Below are positions 1 to 6,574 of a stretch of 12,100 nucleotides of DNA, one piece after another. The first letter of the stretch is position 1, and each line of letters starts with the position of its first letter. The stretch is from NCBI GenBank assembly GCA_030431355.1, contig JAUIJG010000145.1, positions 1 through 12,100 on the forward strand. Direction: 5' to 3'. Below the pieces are notes generated by a model. That model was given only the letters and a program-made list of their open reading frames with translations, did no database searches and had not been told where the DNA came from. This DNA comes from a bacterium (lineage in GTDB: Bacteria > Cyanobacteriota > Vampirovibrionia > Obscuribacterales > Obscuribacteraceae). The position numbers and the translations under genes were made by a program.

Positions 1-999
1 TCTATAGGACGAGGTTTCCGGCTGATATGGGCAAGTATCCGTATGGGCTGGCACGACAAACGTTTGCTTCTTCCTTCTCTGGTAACGGTGGTAAGCAATA
101 TCTTCTTTGCTATTTTGCTTTTCGTTCAGGCTAAAACGCATTTCGGAGGCTATTCCGAGTCAGCCACTAATTTTGCCAAGCAAGGCCAGGGACTTCTGCA
201 AGGCGGAGCAGACATGGGCAACAAGCTTAATATGCTGGGAGTTAACGGTCCCATGGATCCAACCGGTATGGGAGGTTCCATGAACGCCATGAGTTCGGAT
301 ACAGCCCTTGCTGTTACTGGAATTCTGGCTATCTGGTGGCTGACCAACCGCTTCCTGGAAGGGGTAACCACCGCGCTGGTCTACAGCCACTTGACGGAAG
401 GTAGAGGATCCGGAAAGTTCTCCACCGCCGCAGCAGCCGTGCTGACCAGCCTTCCTGCCATAATCATGCTGGGAATGGCTACCCTAATCGCCAAAAGAAT
501 CGCCGGTTGGCTGCGTCATAAGCGCGGAGCAGGCGGAGTTTTCGGATTCGGTTTCAATTTCCTGGCCGGAATCATAGAAGTATTCTGGACCCTTGCCGGT
601 CACCTGATTTTACCGGCTATCGTCATCGAAGGAACCTCATTCTGGGGAGCCATGAAGCGGGCCGACAAAATGGCCCAGGGGAATCTATTGACCATAGGTG
701 TGGGTGAAGTGGGTGTGGACCTGATCTGTAAAGGTTTCACCGCTATCGTCTACGGTATCGGAGTAGCAGGCTTCGGTGGTGTCTGGTACCTGGGAACAGG
801 ATTCACCTCGGCACCGGTACTGATGGTGGCTTTCGCCTGGGCAGGACTTGTCCTCCTGGTGACAGCGCTCTCCATATATATTCGTTCAGCCTTCTACACC
901 TGCCTTTATGTCTGGGCAATCACAGCCGAAGAGGTAGAAGAAGCCATGCGGGCAGATGTGGCACCGCCGGCGCCTCTAGCCGCAGCTCTGACCACCTGA
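1..999 (+). CDS. DUF6159-like multi-pass membrane protein, 5' end outside the window
   Basis: The reading frame is open from base 1. The residues before the first ATG at 43 (GRGFRLIWASIR) continue naturally into MGWHDKRLLLPSLVTVVSN. DUF6159-type proteins typically begin with a similar stretch, an aromatic/basic W..SxRxxxxDKxLLxxP segment before the first membrane helix, so the true start is probably upstream and the ATG at 43 is internal. About six hydrophobic segments follow: VVSNIFFAILLF, a segment around ILAIWWL, one around LTSLPAIIMLGMATLIA, one around IIEVFWTLAGHLILPAIVIEG, one around GFTAIVYGIGVAGFGG, and one around LMVAFAWAGLVLLVTALSIYI. The piece LPAIVIEG...AMKRADKMAQGN resembles the family's VPVLVIEG...ALKRS segment. 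It is an inner-membrane protein of unknown function; no catalytic residues are evident. It ends in TGA, 37 bases before the convergent ADP-ribosylglycohydrolase gene. The family assignment comes from remembered motif similarity and is moderately sure. Confidence 0.75.
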   Translation, partial: SIGRGFRLIWASIRMGWHDKRLLLPSLVTVVSNIFFAILLFVQAKTHFGGYSESATNFAKQGQGLLQGGADMGNKLNMLGVNGPMDPTGMGGSMNAMSSDTALAVTGILAIWWLTNRFLEGVTTALVYSHLTEGRGSGKFSTAAAAVLTSLPAIIMLGMATLIAKRIAGWLRHKRGAGGVFGFGFNFLAGIIEVFWTLAGHLILPAIVIEGTSFWGAMKRADKMAQGNLLTIGVGEVGVDLICKGFTAIVYGIGVAGFGGVWYLGTGFTSAPVLMVAFAWAGLVLLVTALSIYIRSAFYTCLYVWAITAEEVEEAMRADVAPPAPLAAALTT

Positions 1000-1036
1000 G
1001 TCTCGCAAAATTTTGATTTAAAATCCGGAGTTATGA

Positions 1037-1966
1037 CTACATCGTCTGGGCAAGAGCAAATAGTTGCTCTGAATAACGCCTGATTACATGGGCAAGTGCG
1101 ACCTGGGATCTCCAGGCCACCGGCATCTCGGACTCTCCATAGTAGGCGCCTGCCAGTTGTCCATAAACGGCTCCGGTGGCATCGGCATCGAAGCCGAGAT
1201 TAACGGCTAAAAGCATTCCTTCCTCGAAGGACTTACTCTTATGAAATGCCCAGAGAGCGGCTTCCAGACAGCTGATCACATTGGAATCCGGAGCCAGATC
1301 AACCTTCTTCAATTTTTTATAGGAGCCCTTAGCGACAGCCTCCACGGCGGAATCTAGAGGTCTGTGGGTCCAGTAGTCTTTGACTGGGGAATAGATACCT
1401 TTTAGAAGGTCTTTTTTGGGCACTTCATGTAGTGCACCGACCACCAGGGCCGAGAAGTAACGACAGGCATCTATGCATTGCCTGTGAGCATGGGTGGTTC
1501 TTGAGCACTCACCGGCATAATCCAATGCTTTCTCAGCTTTGCTCGAATAGACAAGCGGAATAGGAGCGATTCTTGCCAGAGAGCCATTGGTATTTGTGTC
1601 CTCATCGGCAAGACCACCGAAGGGCTGACGACTCGATTCATAAGCGAGTATCGCTTTTCTATTAATCACACTGACATCGAAGCACCATCCCTGGCTGCTC
1701 AGGTGACCCTGGTGATACCACTTCAGATACCTGTCCATCTGGTCGGATGGATTGAAGCCGCGGCTTTCTATCAGGCTCTCAGCAAGACAAAGGGCCATTG
1801 AGGCCTCGTCGGTGAACTCGCCGGGGCGAACCTTGAAGATGCCACCACCGGTCATACCATCAATCGGATCAAAACTGCCCGGTTCCTGATATTCTACCGG
1901 GGCTCCCATGGCATCGCCTATTGCTAAGCCGAATAAACTGCCCCTGTAGCGATCGATAAGTTCCAA
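1037..1966 (-). CDS. ADP-ribosylglycohydrolase (DraG/ARH) family protein with altered metal-site residues
   Basis: Family members remove ADP-ribose from proteins or related substrates using two Mg ions. Numbering is from the TTG at 1966. The N-terminal GSLFGLAIGDAMGAPVE (about 9-25), GEFTDEASMALCLAESL (about 49-65), TNGSLARIAPIPL, CSRTTHAHRQCIDACRYF and C-terminal NLGFDADATGAVYGQLAGAYYG (about 256-277) are all in family order, and 309 residues is a normal length. The two usual metal-binding motifs are changed: TDDT reads T52-D53-E54-A55, and the late GDxDT reads F259-D260-A-D262-A263. Two aspartates remain in the second motif and one in the first, so activity may be kept, weakened or redirected. 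An upstream TTG at 1972 lies only 1 base from the GGAG at 1974-1977, whereas TTG 1966 sits 7 bases away, so 1966 is the better start. It lies downstream of sixA on the same strand with a 64-base gap, so co-transcription is possible. Confidence 0.85.
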   Translation of the reverse strand: MELIDRYRGSLFGLAIGDAMGAPVEYQEPGSFDPIDGMTGGGIFKVRPGEFTDEASMALCLAESLIESRGFNPSDQMDRYLKWYHQGHLSSQGWCFDVSVINRKAILAYESSRQPFGGLADEDTNTNGSLARIAPIPLVYSSKAEKALDYAGECSRTTHAHRQCIDACRYFSALVVGALHEVPKKDLLKGIYSPVKDYWTHRPLDSAVEAVAKGSYKKLKKVDLAPDSNVISCLEAALWAFHKSKSFEEGMLLAVNLGFDADATGAVYGQLAGAYYGESEMPVAWRSQVALAHVIRRYSEQLFALAQTM

Positions 1967-2030
1967 AAGCAAACTCCAAATAATTGATATCGGATGAAAA
2001 CGATTACATCTATCATATTAGAAATTGATG

Positions 2031-2546
2031 TCAAACACTAGCGCGAACAAGTCCGGTAATTAACTCCGGAGTAATCATCCATTCCAATGTCGCAGAAAGA
2101 GCTGGTGGAACCTCAGAACTGGAGACACAGCAGACTCCGGACTTTCTAAAGGGCAGGCGGAAGATCTGGCTGCCACCCACCAGGGAGGAGACCAATTCCC
2201 CCATATCCGGTTCATGTCCGACCAACATCAGTGAGTTCTTCGACTGATAGTTTTGCAAAGATTCAATAAAAGATTTCACCGCCACCCCAGGAGCCAATCT
2301 TGAATTGTCCTGAAGTTCGCAGTTGAAGCTCTCAGAGAACACTTCCGCCGTCTGTCGGGCTCTTTTGTATGGACTAGTCAGAATCAAATCCAGGTCGACG
2401 CTCAGAGCTTTCAAAGCGCTTGCCACCATTTTAGCCTGGGCAATACCAGCTTCGGTGAGCGGTCGCTCCGCGTCTGTTTTGTAATTGGAACCGGCCAGGG
2501 ATTCGGCAATTGCATGTCTAACTAAGTATATTTTCAATGGATTCAT
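2031..2546 (-). CDS. sixA: SixA-like phosphohistidine phosphatase (histidine phosphatase superfamily)
   Basis: SixA enzymes remove phosphate from phosphohistidine, in E. coli acting on the HPt domain of ArcB. The N-terminal IYLVRHAIAE carries the RH signature with catalytic His11. LTSPYKRARQTAEVF (about 56-70) is the second signature, and MLVGHEPDMGELVSSL carries the second active-site His111. ERPLTEAGIAQA is also typical of SixA. At 171 residues it is close to the usual size, a little over 150. The ATG at 2546 directly abuts the AGGA (TAGGAATG), leaving no spacing. The in-frame TTG at 2537 has AGGA 9 bases upstream and would give the usual start just before KIYLVRHA, so the true start may be 2537. 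The gene is divergent from ruvX and upstream of the ADP-ribosylglycohydrolase gene. A large histidine kinase is encoded just beyond ruvX, but a partnership is only a guess. Other small histidine phosphatases (phosphoglycerate mutase-like) are the main alternative. Confidence 0.85.
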   Translation of the reverse strand: MNPLKIYLVRHAIAESLAGSNYKTDAERPLTEAGIAQAKMVASALKALSVDLDLILTSPYKRARQTAEVFSESFNCELQDNSRLAPGVAVKSFIESLQNYQSKNSLMLVGHEPDMGELVSSLVGGSQIFRLPFRKSGVCCVSSSEVPPALSATLEWMITPELITGLVRASV

Positions 2547-2584
2547 TCCTAAAAACCAAAGGACTATTCTTAACTAAATTGGAT

Positions 2585-2614
2585 TTGTATGCAAATTAAT
2601 AGCTGATGTAGAAT
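2585..2614 (+). promoter_or_regulatory. Candidate ruvX promoter giving a nearly leaderless transcript
   Basis: TTGTAT (2585-2590) and TAGAAT (2609-2614) are separated by 18 bases. The second matches the -10 consensus in 5 of 6 bases; the first matches the -35 consensus in only 3 of 6. Transcription would begin about 7 bases after the -10, at or next to the ruvX ATG at 2622. There is no Shine-Dalgarno sequence between them, consistent with a leaderless message. On the opposite strand TTGCAT (2594-2589), 17 bases, then AAGAAT (2571-2566) could serve sixA, with the two -35 elements overlapping. This is pattern-based only. Confidence 0.4.
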
Positions 2615-2621
2615 CTAATCC

Positions 2622-3059
2622 ATGAGCGAGAAACCAAAATCAATGGGACTTGACATCGGTGATAGCAGGATCGGTATAGCAATATCCGACCCTCTAGGAT
2701 TGACTGCGGTCGGGTTCGAGACGATCACTAGAAAAAACACAAAGCATGATGCCGGAGTCATCAAAGCAATCGCCCTCCGCCATGAAGTGAAAACCATCGT
2801 AATCGGGCTACCCTTCAATATGGATGGCTCATCGGGAAGCCAGGCGGAGAAAGTGAAAGCTTTCGCCAGCAAGTTAGCGCGCGTATCAGGAATTCCGGTT
2901 GTTTACGAAGACGAAAGGCTGACAACCGTTTCGGCCATCAGAACCCTCACTGTCCAGGGAGTCCGCACCGGTGAGAATCGGGAGTTGGTAGACATGCAAG
3001 CTGCGGCCATCATTCTTCAGAAATATCTGGACAGAGATCAGCCTCCTACCACCGCTTAA
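2622..3059 (+). CDS. ruvX: RuvX/YqgF-family nuclease (pre-16S rRNA processing / Holliday junction resolvase-like)
   Basis: The 145-residue protein has the RNase H-like YqgF fold signature, and length and motif order are normal for the family. MGLDIGDSRIGIAISDPLG (8-26) holds the first acidic residue, Asp11. IVIGLPFNMDGSSGSQA (59-75) is the family GLP...G motif. VYEDERLTTVSA (94-105) holds Glu98, and ELVDMQAAAIILQKYL (121-136) holds Asp124. The family is known for 5' maturation of 16S rRNA in E. coli and for resolvase-like activity in other bacteria; it is cytoplasmic. No Shine-Dalgarno sequence precedes the ATG, and a -10-like TAGAAT sits 7 bases upstream, so the mRNA may be leaderless. The first 7 residues are polar and variable; a start at ATG 2643 (Met8) is less likely. 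Its stop is 5 bases from the stop of the convergent histidine kinase gene, with no visible terminator between them. Confidence 0.92.
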   Translation: MSEKPKSMGLDIGDSRIGIAISDPLGLTAVGFETITRKNTKHDAGVIKAIALRHEVKTIVIGLPFNMDGSSGSQAEKVKAFASKLARVSGIPVVYEDERLTTVSAIRTLTVQGVRTGENRELVDMQAAAIILQKYLDRDQPPTTA

Positions 3060-3064
3060 TTCAG

Positions 3065-5308
3065 CTAGATATTCAAAGAGATTTTCATAAGCGTCCCCTT
3101 CTCCTGGCCGGGTTCCACGCTAATCTCTCCCTGGTGAGCATCGATCACCTGTTTGCATAGATACAGACCAAGACCGGTTCCCACAGCCTGCCCAGTGTTT
3201 GTGGGACTGCGCCAGAACTTGTCGAAGACCCGAGGAATTTCGTCCTGGGATATTCCGATTCCAGAATCCTTTACGAAAATAGTAACCGTATTCGGTGTCT
3301 CTTCTCCCCAGACTCTGACCAGACCGCCCTGGGGGGTAAACTTGATGGCGTTATCTATCAGGTTGATGATTACCCTCTTCACCGAGAGTTCATCAATTTC
3401 CACCATACCCTGCCCTTCCACCAGATTCGCTTCCAGATTTACATTCTTCTCTTCTGCAAGTGCGGACAGTTCATTGACACAATCAAGAGCCATGTCAAAG
3501 AGAGAGGTGGAGACAAAGTCGAATTTAGGCTTGGCAAAATCATATCTATAAACTTCAATCAAATTTTGAACCATGCGGAGCAGCCCACGGTTGCTGCGTT
3601 GCAACATGGAAAGCACTTCCGATTGAGCTCCCTCGAACTCTCCCATGGAGCCGTCTATAAGCATCTCCAGGGTTCTATCCGCGCCAATTAATGGTGTCTT
3701 CAGGTCATGGACAAGGGTTGCCACAAAAGCTTCTTTACCTTTGTCTTCTTCCCTTCCTTCAACTTCTATGGTGCTCAGACAAACCCCAATAACTTCTTTG
3801 GCTCTATCTAGAAGTGGCCAGGCGGCCACATCCCAAAAGCGCGCCCCCTCACCCTTAGAATCGCCGTTCATGTCTATCACATGGGCGTTGAGCTGGAATG
3901 AAGAACGCTCATTCATCACCTCAAGGAGAGAATCTTCGGAAATGTTCTTGACGGTATCGGTGAATTTCTTTCCTTTTAAGTCTTCGGGATCACAGCCGAG
4001 CTGCCCGGCAGCAGAACGACTTACAGTGAGAATATTCAGATCTCTATCGAGCTTCCACACTCCCAGTGGTGCGTTCTCCATCGTGCTGCTGATCTGGTCG
4101 CTGGTTGATCTTCGTCGCCTCTTCTGTTTGCCCCCAAGATCAGAGAATGATCTGGTGCCGGTGAGCGCGTCCATTCTATGCATGGTGGTACCACTGGAGC
4201 TCATATCCGTGCAATACCCGATGAAGCCTAAGAATTTACCGTTTTCACCGGATACCGGCGCGCAGGAGTCCATCACTCGGCGATAAGTGTTTTCATGATT
4301 TCTCATCTGGTATTCAATGTGAAATCCTTGCTTCTTCTCTATCGCTTCTTTCAACACCCTGGTATAAGTTGAGCGTTGATCCGGTCTGACAGCCATTAGC
4401 CATCCTTCATCAACAAGGTGACTGCTTTTCGCTCCTGCAAATTCCAGATATCGCTTATTGAAAAAGTTTCTCTCTCCTGAAGCATCAGCAATCCAGAGCA
4501 TCTGAGGTATAGAATCTGCGACTTTGCTGAGCCTGGCCTTAAGTTCGACTATCTCGTTCTCTTTCTCCACCAGTTCGGTCAGGTCTCTGAAAATACCCAT
4601 GACACCGATTACGCTACCGGTCCTCGATATTAGAGGAGCGTAAAACGGCTGGTAGTAACGTTTTTGCTCCCTGTTGATAAACACTTTTCTCATTCCGGCA
4701 TAAGACTCGCCACCCATGGCCCGCTTCAACTCATGAGCGATTCCCTCAAAGGGAAGTACATCGGTTGCTATCTTTCCCAGCACGCTCAAACGTTTTTTTG
4801 CGAACATTCTCTCCATGGAACGATTCCAGAGCATCACTCTCATATGGAGATCCAGGGCAAGAACCCCATCAAAACTGTTGGTCAGAACAAAATCACTCAT
4901 CTTGGTCTGCAGTTGCCCACCGGAGAATGATCTGGCGGCAACTCTGACAAAGGTATTCTTTAGATGATCTTGGTCGGCATCGGTTTCAAATAAAACATCA
5001 CCGGCTCCATACTTAATGAGTTTGACGGCTTCTTCTTCAGAACCCTCTTCAAGCACGCAGACTACCGGCATCTCATGGCTCTCCGATGCCAGAATGCCCA
5101 GGAGGGCAAGGGTGGAGTTATCGTCCGGGGAGACTCTGATCACCAGGAGATCAAGTTCTGTCCCTATACCCTGGGAGGCATTCCTCAGTTTGGTCAGGAA
5201 TTCCTCTTCGTTGCGAGCCACATCCAGGTCGACCGAATCTATTCGGGCTATGACACGGCCCAGCGATTCAGCTTTTTGATTGTCCTGTCCGTAAAGTAAA
5301 ACTCTCAA
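3065..5308 (-). CDS. Soluble sensor histidine kinase: degenerate receiver, three PAS domains, HisKA, HATPase_c
   Basis: The 747-residue protein (numbered from TTG 5308) has no membrane helix, so it should sense cytoplasmic signals. Residues 1-125 look like a receiver fold (RVLLYGQDNQ... ELDLLVIRVSPDD ... MPVVCVLEEG ... YGAGDVLFET) but lack the key residues: Arg58 stands where the phospho-Asp is expected, Leu/Glu where the Thr/Ser is expected, and Glu108 where the Lys is expected. PAS domains follow at about 140-245, 263-370 and 408-515, with a short charged helix between the first two and a KRRRR linker before the third. HisKA carries VHDLKTPL with phospho-acceptor His534. HATPase_c has NLIDNAIKFTP (N-box Asn653), VKDSGIGI (G1), FDKFW (F-box) and GTGLGLYL (G2). 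The frame stays open to ATG 5416, but that start has no ribosome site and the extra 36 residues look non-native. TTG 5308 has AGGACAGG just upstream and starts exactly at the first domain. No response regulator is encoded beside it, so it is an orphan here. Confidence 0.88.
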   Translation of the reverse strand: MRVLLYGQDNQKAESLGRVIARIDSVDLDVARNEEEFLTKLRNASQGIGTELDLLVIRVSPDDNSTLALLGILASESHEMPVVCVLEEGSEEEAVKLIKYGAGDVLFETDADQDHLKNTFVRVAARSFSGGQLQTKMSDFVLTNSFDGVLALDLHMRVMLWNRSMERMFAKKRLSVLGKIATDVLPFEGIAHELKRAMGGESYAGMRKVFINREQKRYYQPFYAPLISRTGSVIGVMGIFRDLTELVEKENEIVELKARLSKVADSIPQMLWIADASGERNFFNKRYLEFAGAKSSHLVDEGWLMAVRPDQRSTYTRVLKEAIEKKQGFHIEYQMRNHENTYRRVMDSCAPVSGENGKFLGFIGYCTDMSSSGTTMHRMDALTGTRSFSDLGGKQKRRRRSTSDQISSTMENAPLGVWKLDRDLNILTVSRSAAGQLGCDPEDLKGKKFTDTVKNISEDSLLEVMNERSSFQLNAHVIDMNGDSKGEGARFWDVAAWPLLDRAKEVIGVCLSTIEVEGREEDKGKEAFVATLVHDLKTPLIGADRTLEMLIDGSMGEFEGAQSEVLSMLQRSNRGLLRMVQNLIEVYRYDFAKPKFDFVSTSLFDMALDCVNELSALAEEKNVNLEANLVEGQGMVEIDELSVKRVIINLIDNAIKFTPQGGLVRVWGEETPNTVTIFVKDSGIGISQDEIPRVFDKFWRSPTNTGQAVGTGLGLYLCKQVIDAHQGEISVEPGQEKGTLMKISLNI

Positions 5309-5445
5309 AACCTGTCCTGCATAACAAAACCAACTGCCATTAATATCTTGCTCAGATTGGCCGGAATTTAAGCGGCGGCAGCCGGAACTAATAAGGATTT
5401 TAACGGCTTCCTCCATCTACGCCCATGTTATGAGCCTGATTGAGC

Positions 5446-5451
5446 TATAAT
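5446..5451 (+). promoter_or_regulatory. Candidate -10 element of the secG operon
   Basis: A perfect TATAAT lies 33 bases before the secG ATG at 5485, which would give a leader of about 27 bases. No good -35 hexamer is visible 16-18 bases upstream, so this may be an activator-dependent or weak promoter. Its position inside the TTG-initiated extension of the secG frame (from 5440) argues against that longer start. Confidence 0.4.
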
Positions 5452-5484
5452 CCGAATCTTGTCCCAATTGAACCAGGATTTCAG

Positions 5485-5718
5485 ATGAGCCCTCTATATA
5501 TAACGCTCCTAGTCGCCACCACGATATTTGCATTAATGATTATCGGTCTTGTCCTCTTGCACTCTCCAAAAGGCGAAGGGCTCGGCGGAATTGGCGGTGG
5601 AGCTACGATGTTCTCGGGTAAGCGCGGAGCGGAAGCTGGTCTCGATAGAATGACCTGGGGAGTCTCAATCGCTTTCCTGATCTGCTGCATATTGCTCGGC
5701 TTCGGAATTGTTAGATAG
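5485..5718 (+). CDS. secG: SecG, protein translocase subunit
   Basis: SecG is the small SecYEG subunit in the inner membrane that assists SecA-driven protein export. The 77-residue product has two membrane helices, LYITLLVATTIFALMIIGLVLL (about 4-25) and TWGVSIAFLICCILLGFGIV near the C terminus. They are joined by the conserved cytoplasmic loop with HSPKGEGLGGIGGG, MFSGKRGAEAGLDRM. The LLHSPKGxGLGGIGG wording is very like cyanobacterial SecG. The ATG at 5485 has AGGA 6 bases upstream (CCAGGATTTCAG). The frame also opens at TTG 5440, but that would add 15 residues absent from the family and overlap the candidate promoter. It is the first gene of the probable secG-menG-lpxB-msbA operon, with its stop 5 bases before the next ATG, and is divergent from the histidine kinase gene. 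Confidence 0.92.
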   Translation: MSPLYITLLVATTIFALMIIGLVLLHSPKGEGLGGIGGGATMFSGKRGAEAGLDRMTWGVSIAFLICCILLGFGIVR

Positions 5719-5723
5719 AAACT

Positions 5724-6500
5724 ATGGCTTACACTCTTCCCAGTAATGAAGAGAAGTATGAGTATGTCCACGCCCAGTTCGAGCGCATAGCGAAGCGCTA
5801 TGACCTAACGAACGACGTGATCAGCTTCGGTATGCACCGGCTCTGGAAAGCCAGGGCGGTGGACCTTCTTGTCAACAGCATTCCTATTGACTCTAAGGAC
5901 CCTGGGAACTCTTCTGATCTCCCCCGGCACTTTCTTGATGTTTGTACCGGAACAGGGGATCTTGCTCTGACAATAGCCAATAGACTTAAAAAGGGCGACA
6001 GAGTAACCGGTCTTGATTTTTCCGCCGGCATGCTCTCGGTGGCTAAAACCAGAGCCGAGGATTTCCAGAACCAGTCGACAAAAAGCGGTTGTGATCTGGA
6101 ATGGATTGAAGGCGATGCCCAGAATCTCCCTTTTGATGACAACAGTTTTGATGGAGCGATAATCAGCTTCGGCCTCCGGAACCTGACCAACATAAATCTT
6201 GGTCTTTCCGAGATGAGACGGGTGGTAAAACCCGGCGGACTGGTTATCAACCTGGATCTGGGCAGACCCGAGGGGATTATATTCGCACCCGCCTTTAAAT
6301 TCTTTTTTGGCTCGGTTGTCCCTGTTATAGGCTCGATTCTACAAAATGATCGAAACGCCTATACCTATCTGCCGGAGTCCATGAGCACTTATCCCGACCC
6401 CGAACAGATAAGCGAAAGATTCGAGATAGTCGGTCTGGAAAAAGTTAAACACACAGCCCTTGCAGGCGGCAGTGTCGCCCTGCATCATGGCACTGTATAA
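5724..6500 (+). CDS. ubiE: Demethylmenaquinone/ubiquinone methyltransferase, UbiE/MenG family
   Basis: This is a class I SAM-dependent methyltransferase that C-methylates the quinone ring in the last step of menaquinone synthesis, or an intermediate step of ubiquinone synthesis. It is cytoplasmic and works on a membrane-bound substrate. RYDLTNDVISFGMHRLWK (25-42) is the first UbiE signature, LDVCTGTGDLAL (71-82) is SAM motif I, TGLDFSAGML (95-104) holds the acidic residue after strand 2, GDAQNLPFDDNSFD is motif II, ISFGLRNL and EMRRVVKPGG are the later signatures, and YTYLPESM and GGSVALHHG close the protein. A short extra loop (about 51-67, PIDSKDPGNSSDLP) sits before motif I. At 258 residues it is slightly long for the family. 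Whether the substrate is demethylmenaquinone or a benzoquinone cannot be told from this window. It follows secG by 5 bases with no strong ribosome site, suggesting translational coupling. A 74-base gap separates it from lpxB. Confidence 0.92.
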   Translation: MAYTLPSNEEKYEYVHAQFERIAKRYDLTNDVISFGMHRLWKARAVDLLVNSIPIDSKDPGNSSDLPRHFLDVCTGTGDLALTIANRLKKGDRVTGLDFSAGMLSVAKTRAEDFQNQSTKSGCDLEWIEGDAQNLPFDDNSFDGAIISFGLRNLTNINLGLSEMRRVVKPGGLVINLDLGRPEGIIFAPAFKFFFGSVVPVIGSILQNDRNAYTYLPESMSTYPDPEQISERFEIVGLEKVKHTALAGGSVALHHGTV

Positions 6501-6574
6501 ACAATTCAAAGTTTTTCTAAAAACAGACCTGACAGAAAGTTCCAAACATCCGTAAGTCCGAGCATCCATCAAGA

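Noticed and set aside
1000..1036. CAAAATTTTG and GATTTAAAATC between the first two convergent genes as a bidirectional terminator
   Set aside because: Short A/T-only palindromes with no G-C stem; not convincing.
2003..2034. Perfect TTGACA on the minus strand (2034-2029) with TGTAAT (2008-2003) between sixA and the ADP-ribosylglycohydrolase gene
   Set aside because: The spacing between the boxes is 20 bases, too long for a normal promoter, and no good -10 lies at 16-18 bases; kept only as a weak internal-promoter possibility.
3645..4286. 213-codon frame antisense to the histidine kinase
   Set aside because: It lies wholly inside a well-supported kinase frame and its product is Ser/Arg/Leu-rich with no domain, typical of an opposite-strand shadow.
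6501..6574. GTTTTTCTAAAAAC in the ubiE-lpxB gap as a possible terminator or attenuator
   Set aside because: The stem is only A-T rich with a 2-base loop and no T-run after it, too weak to call.
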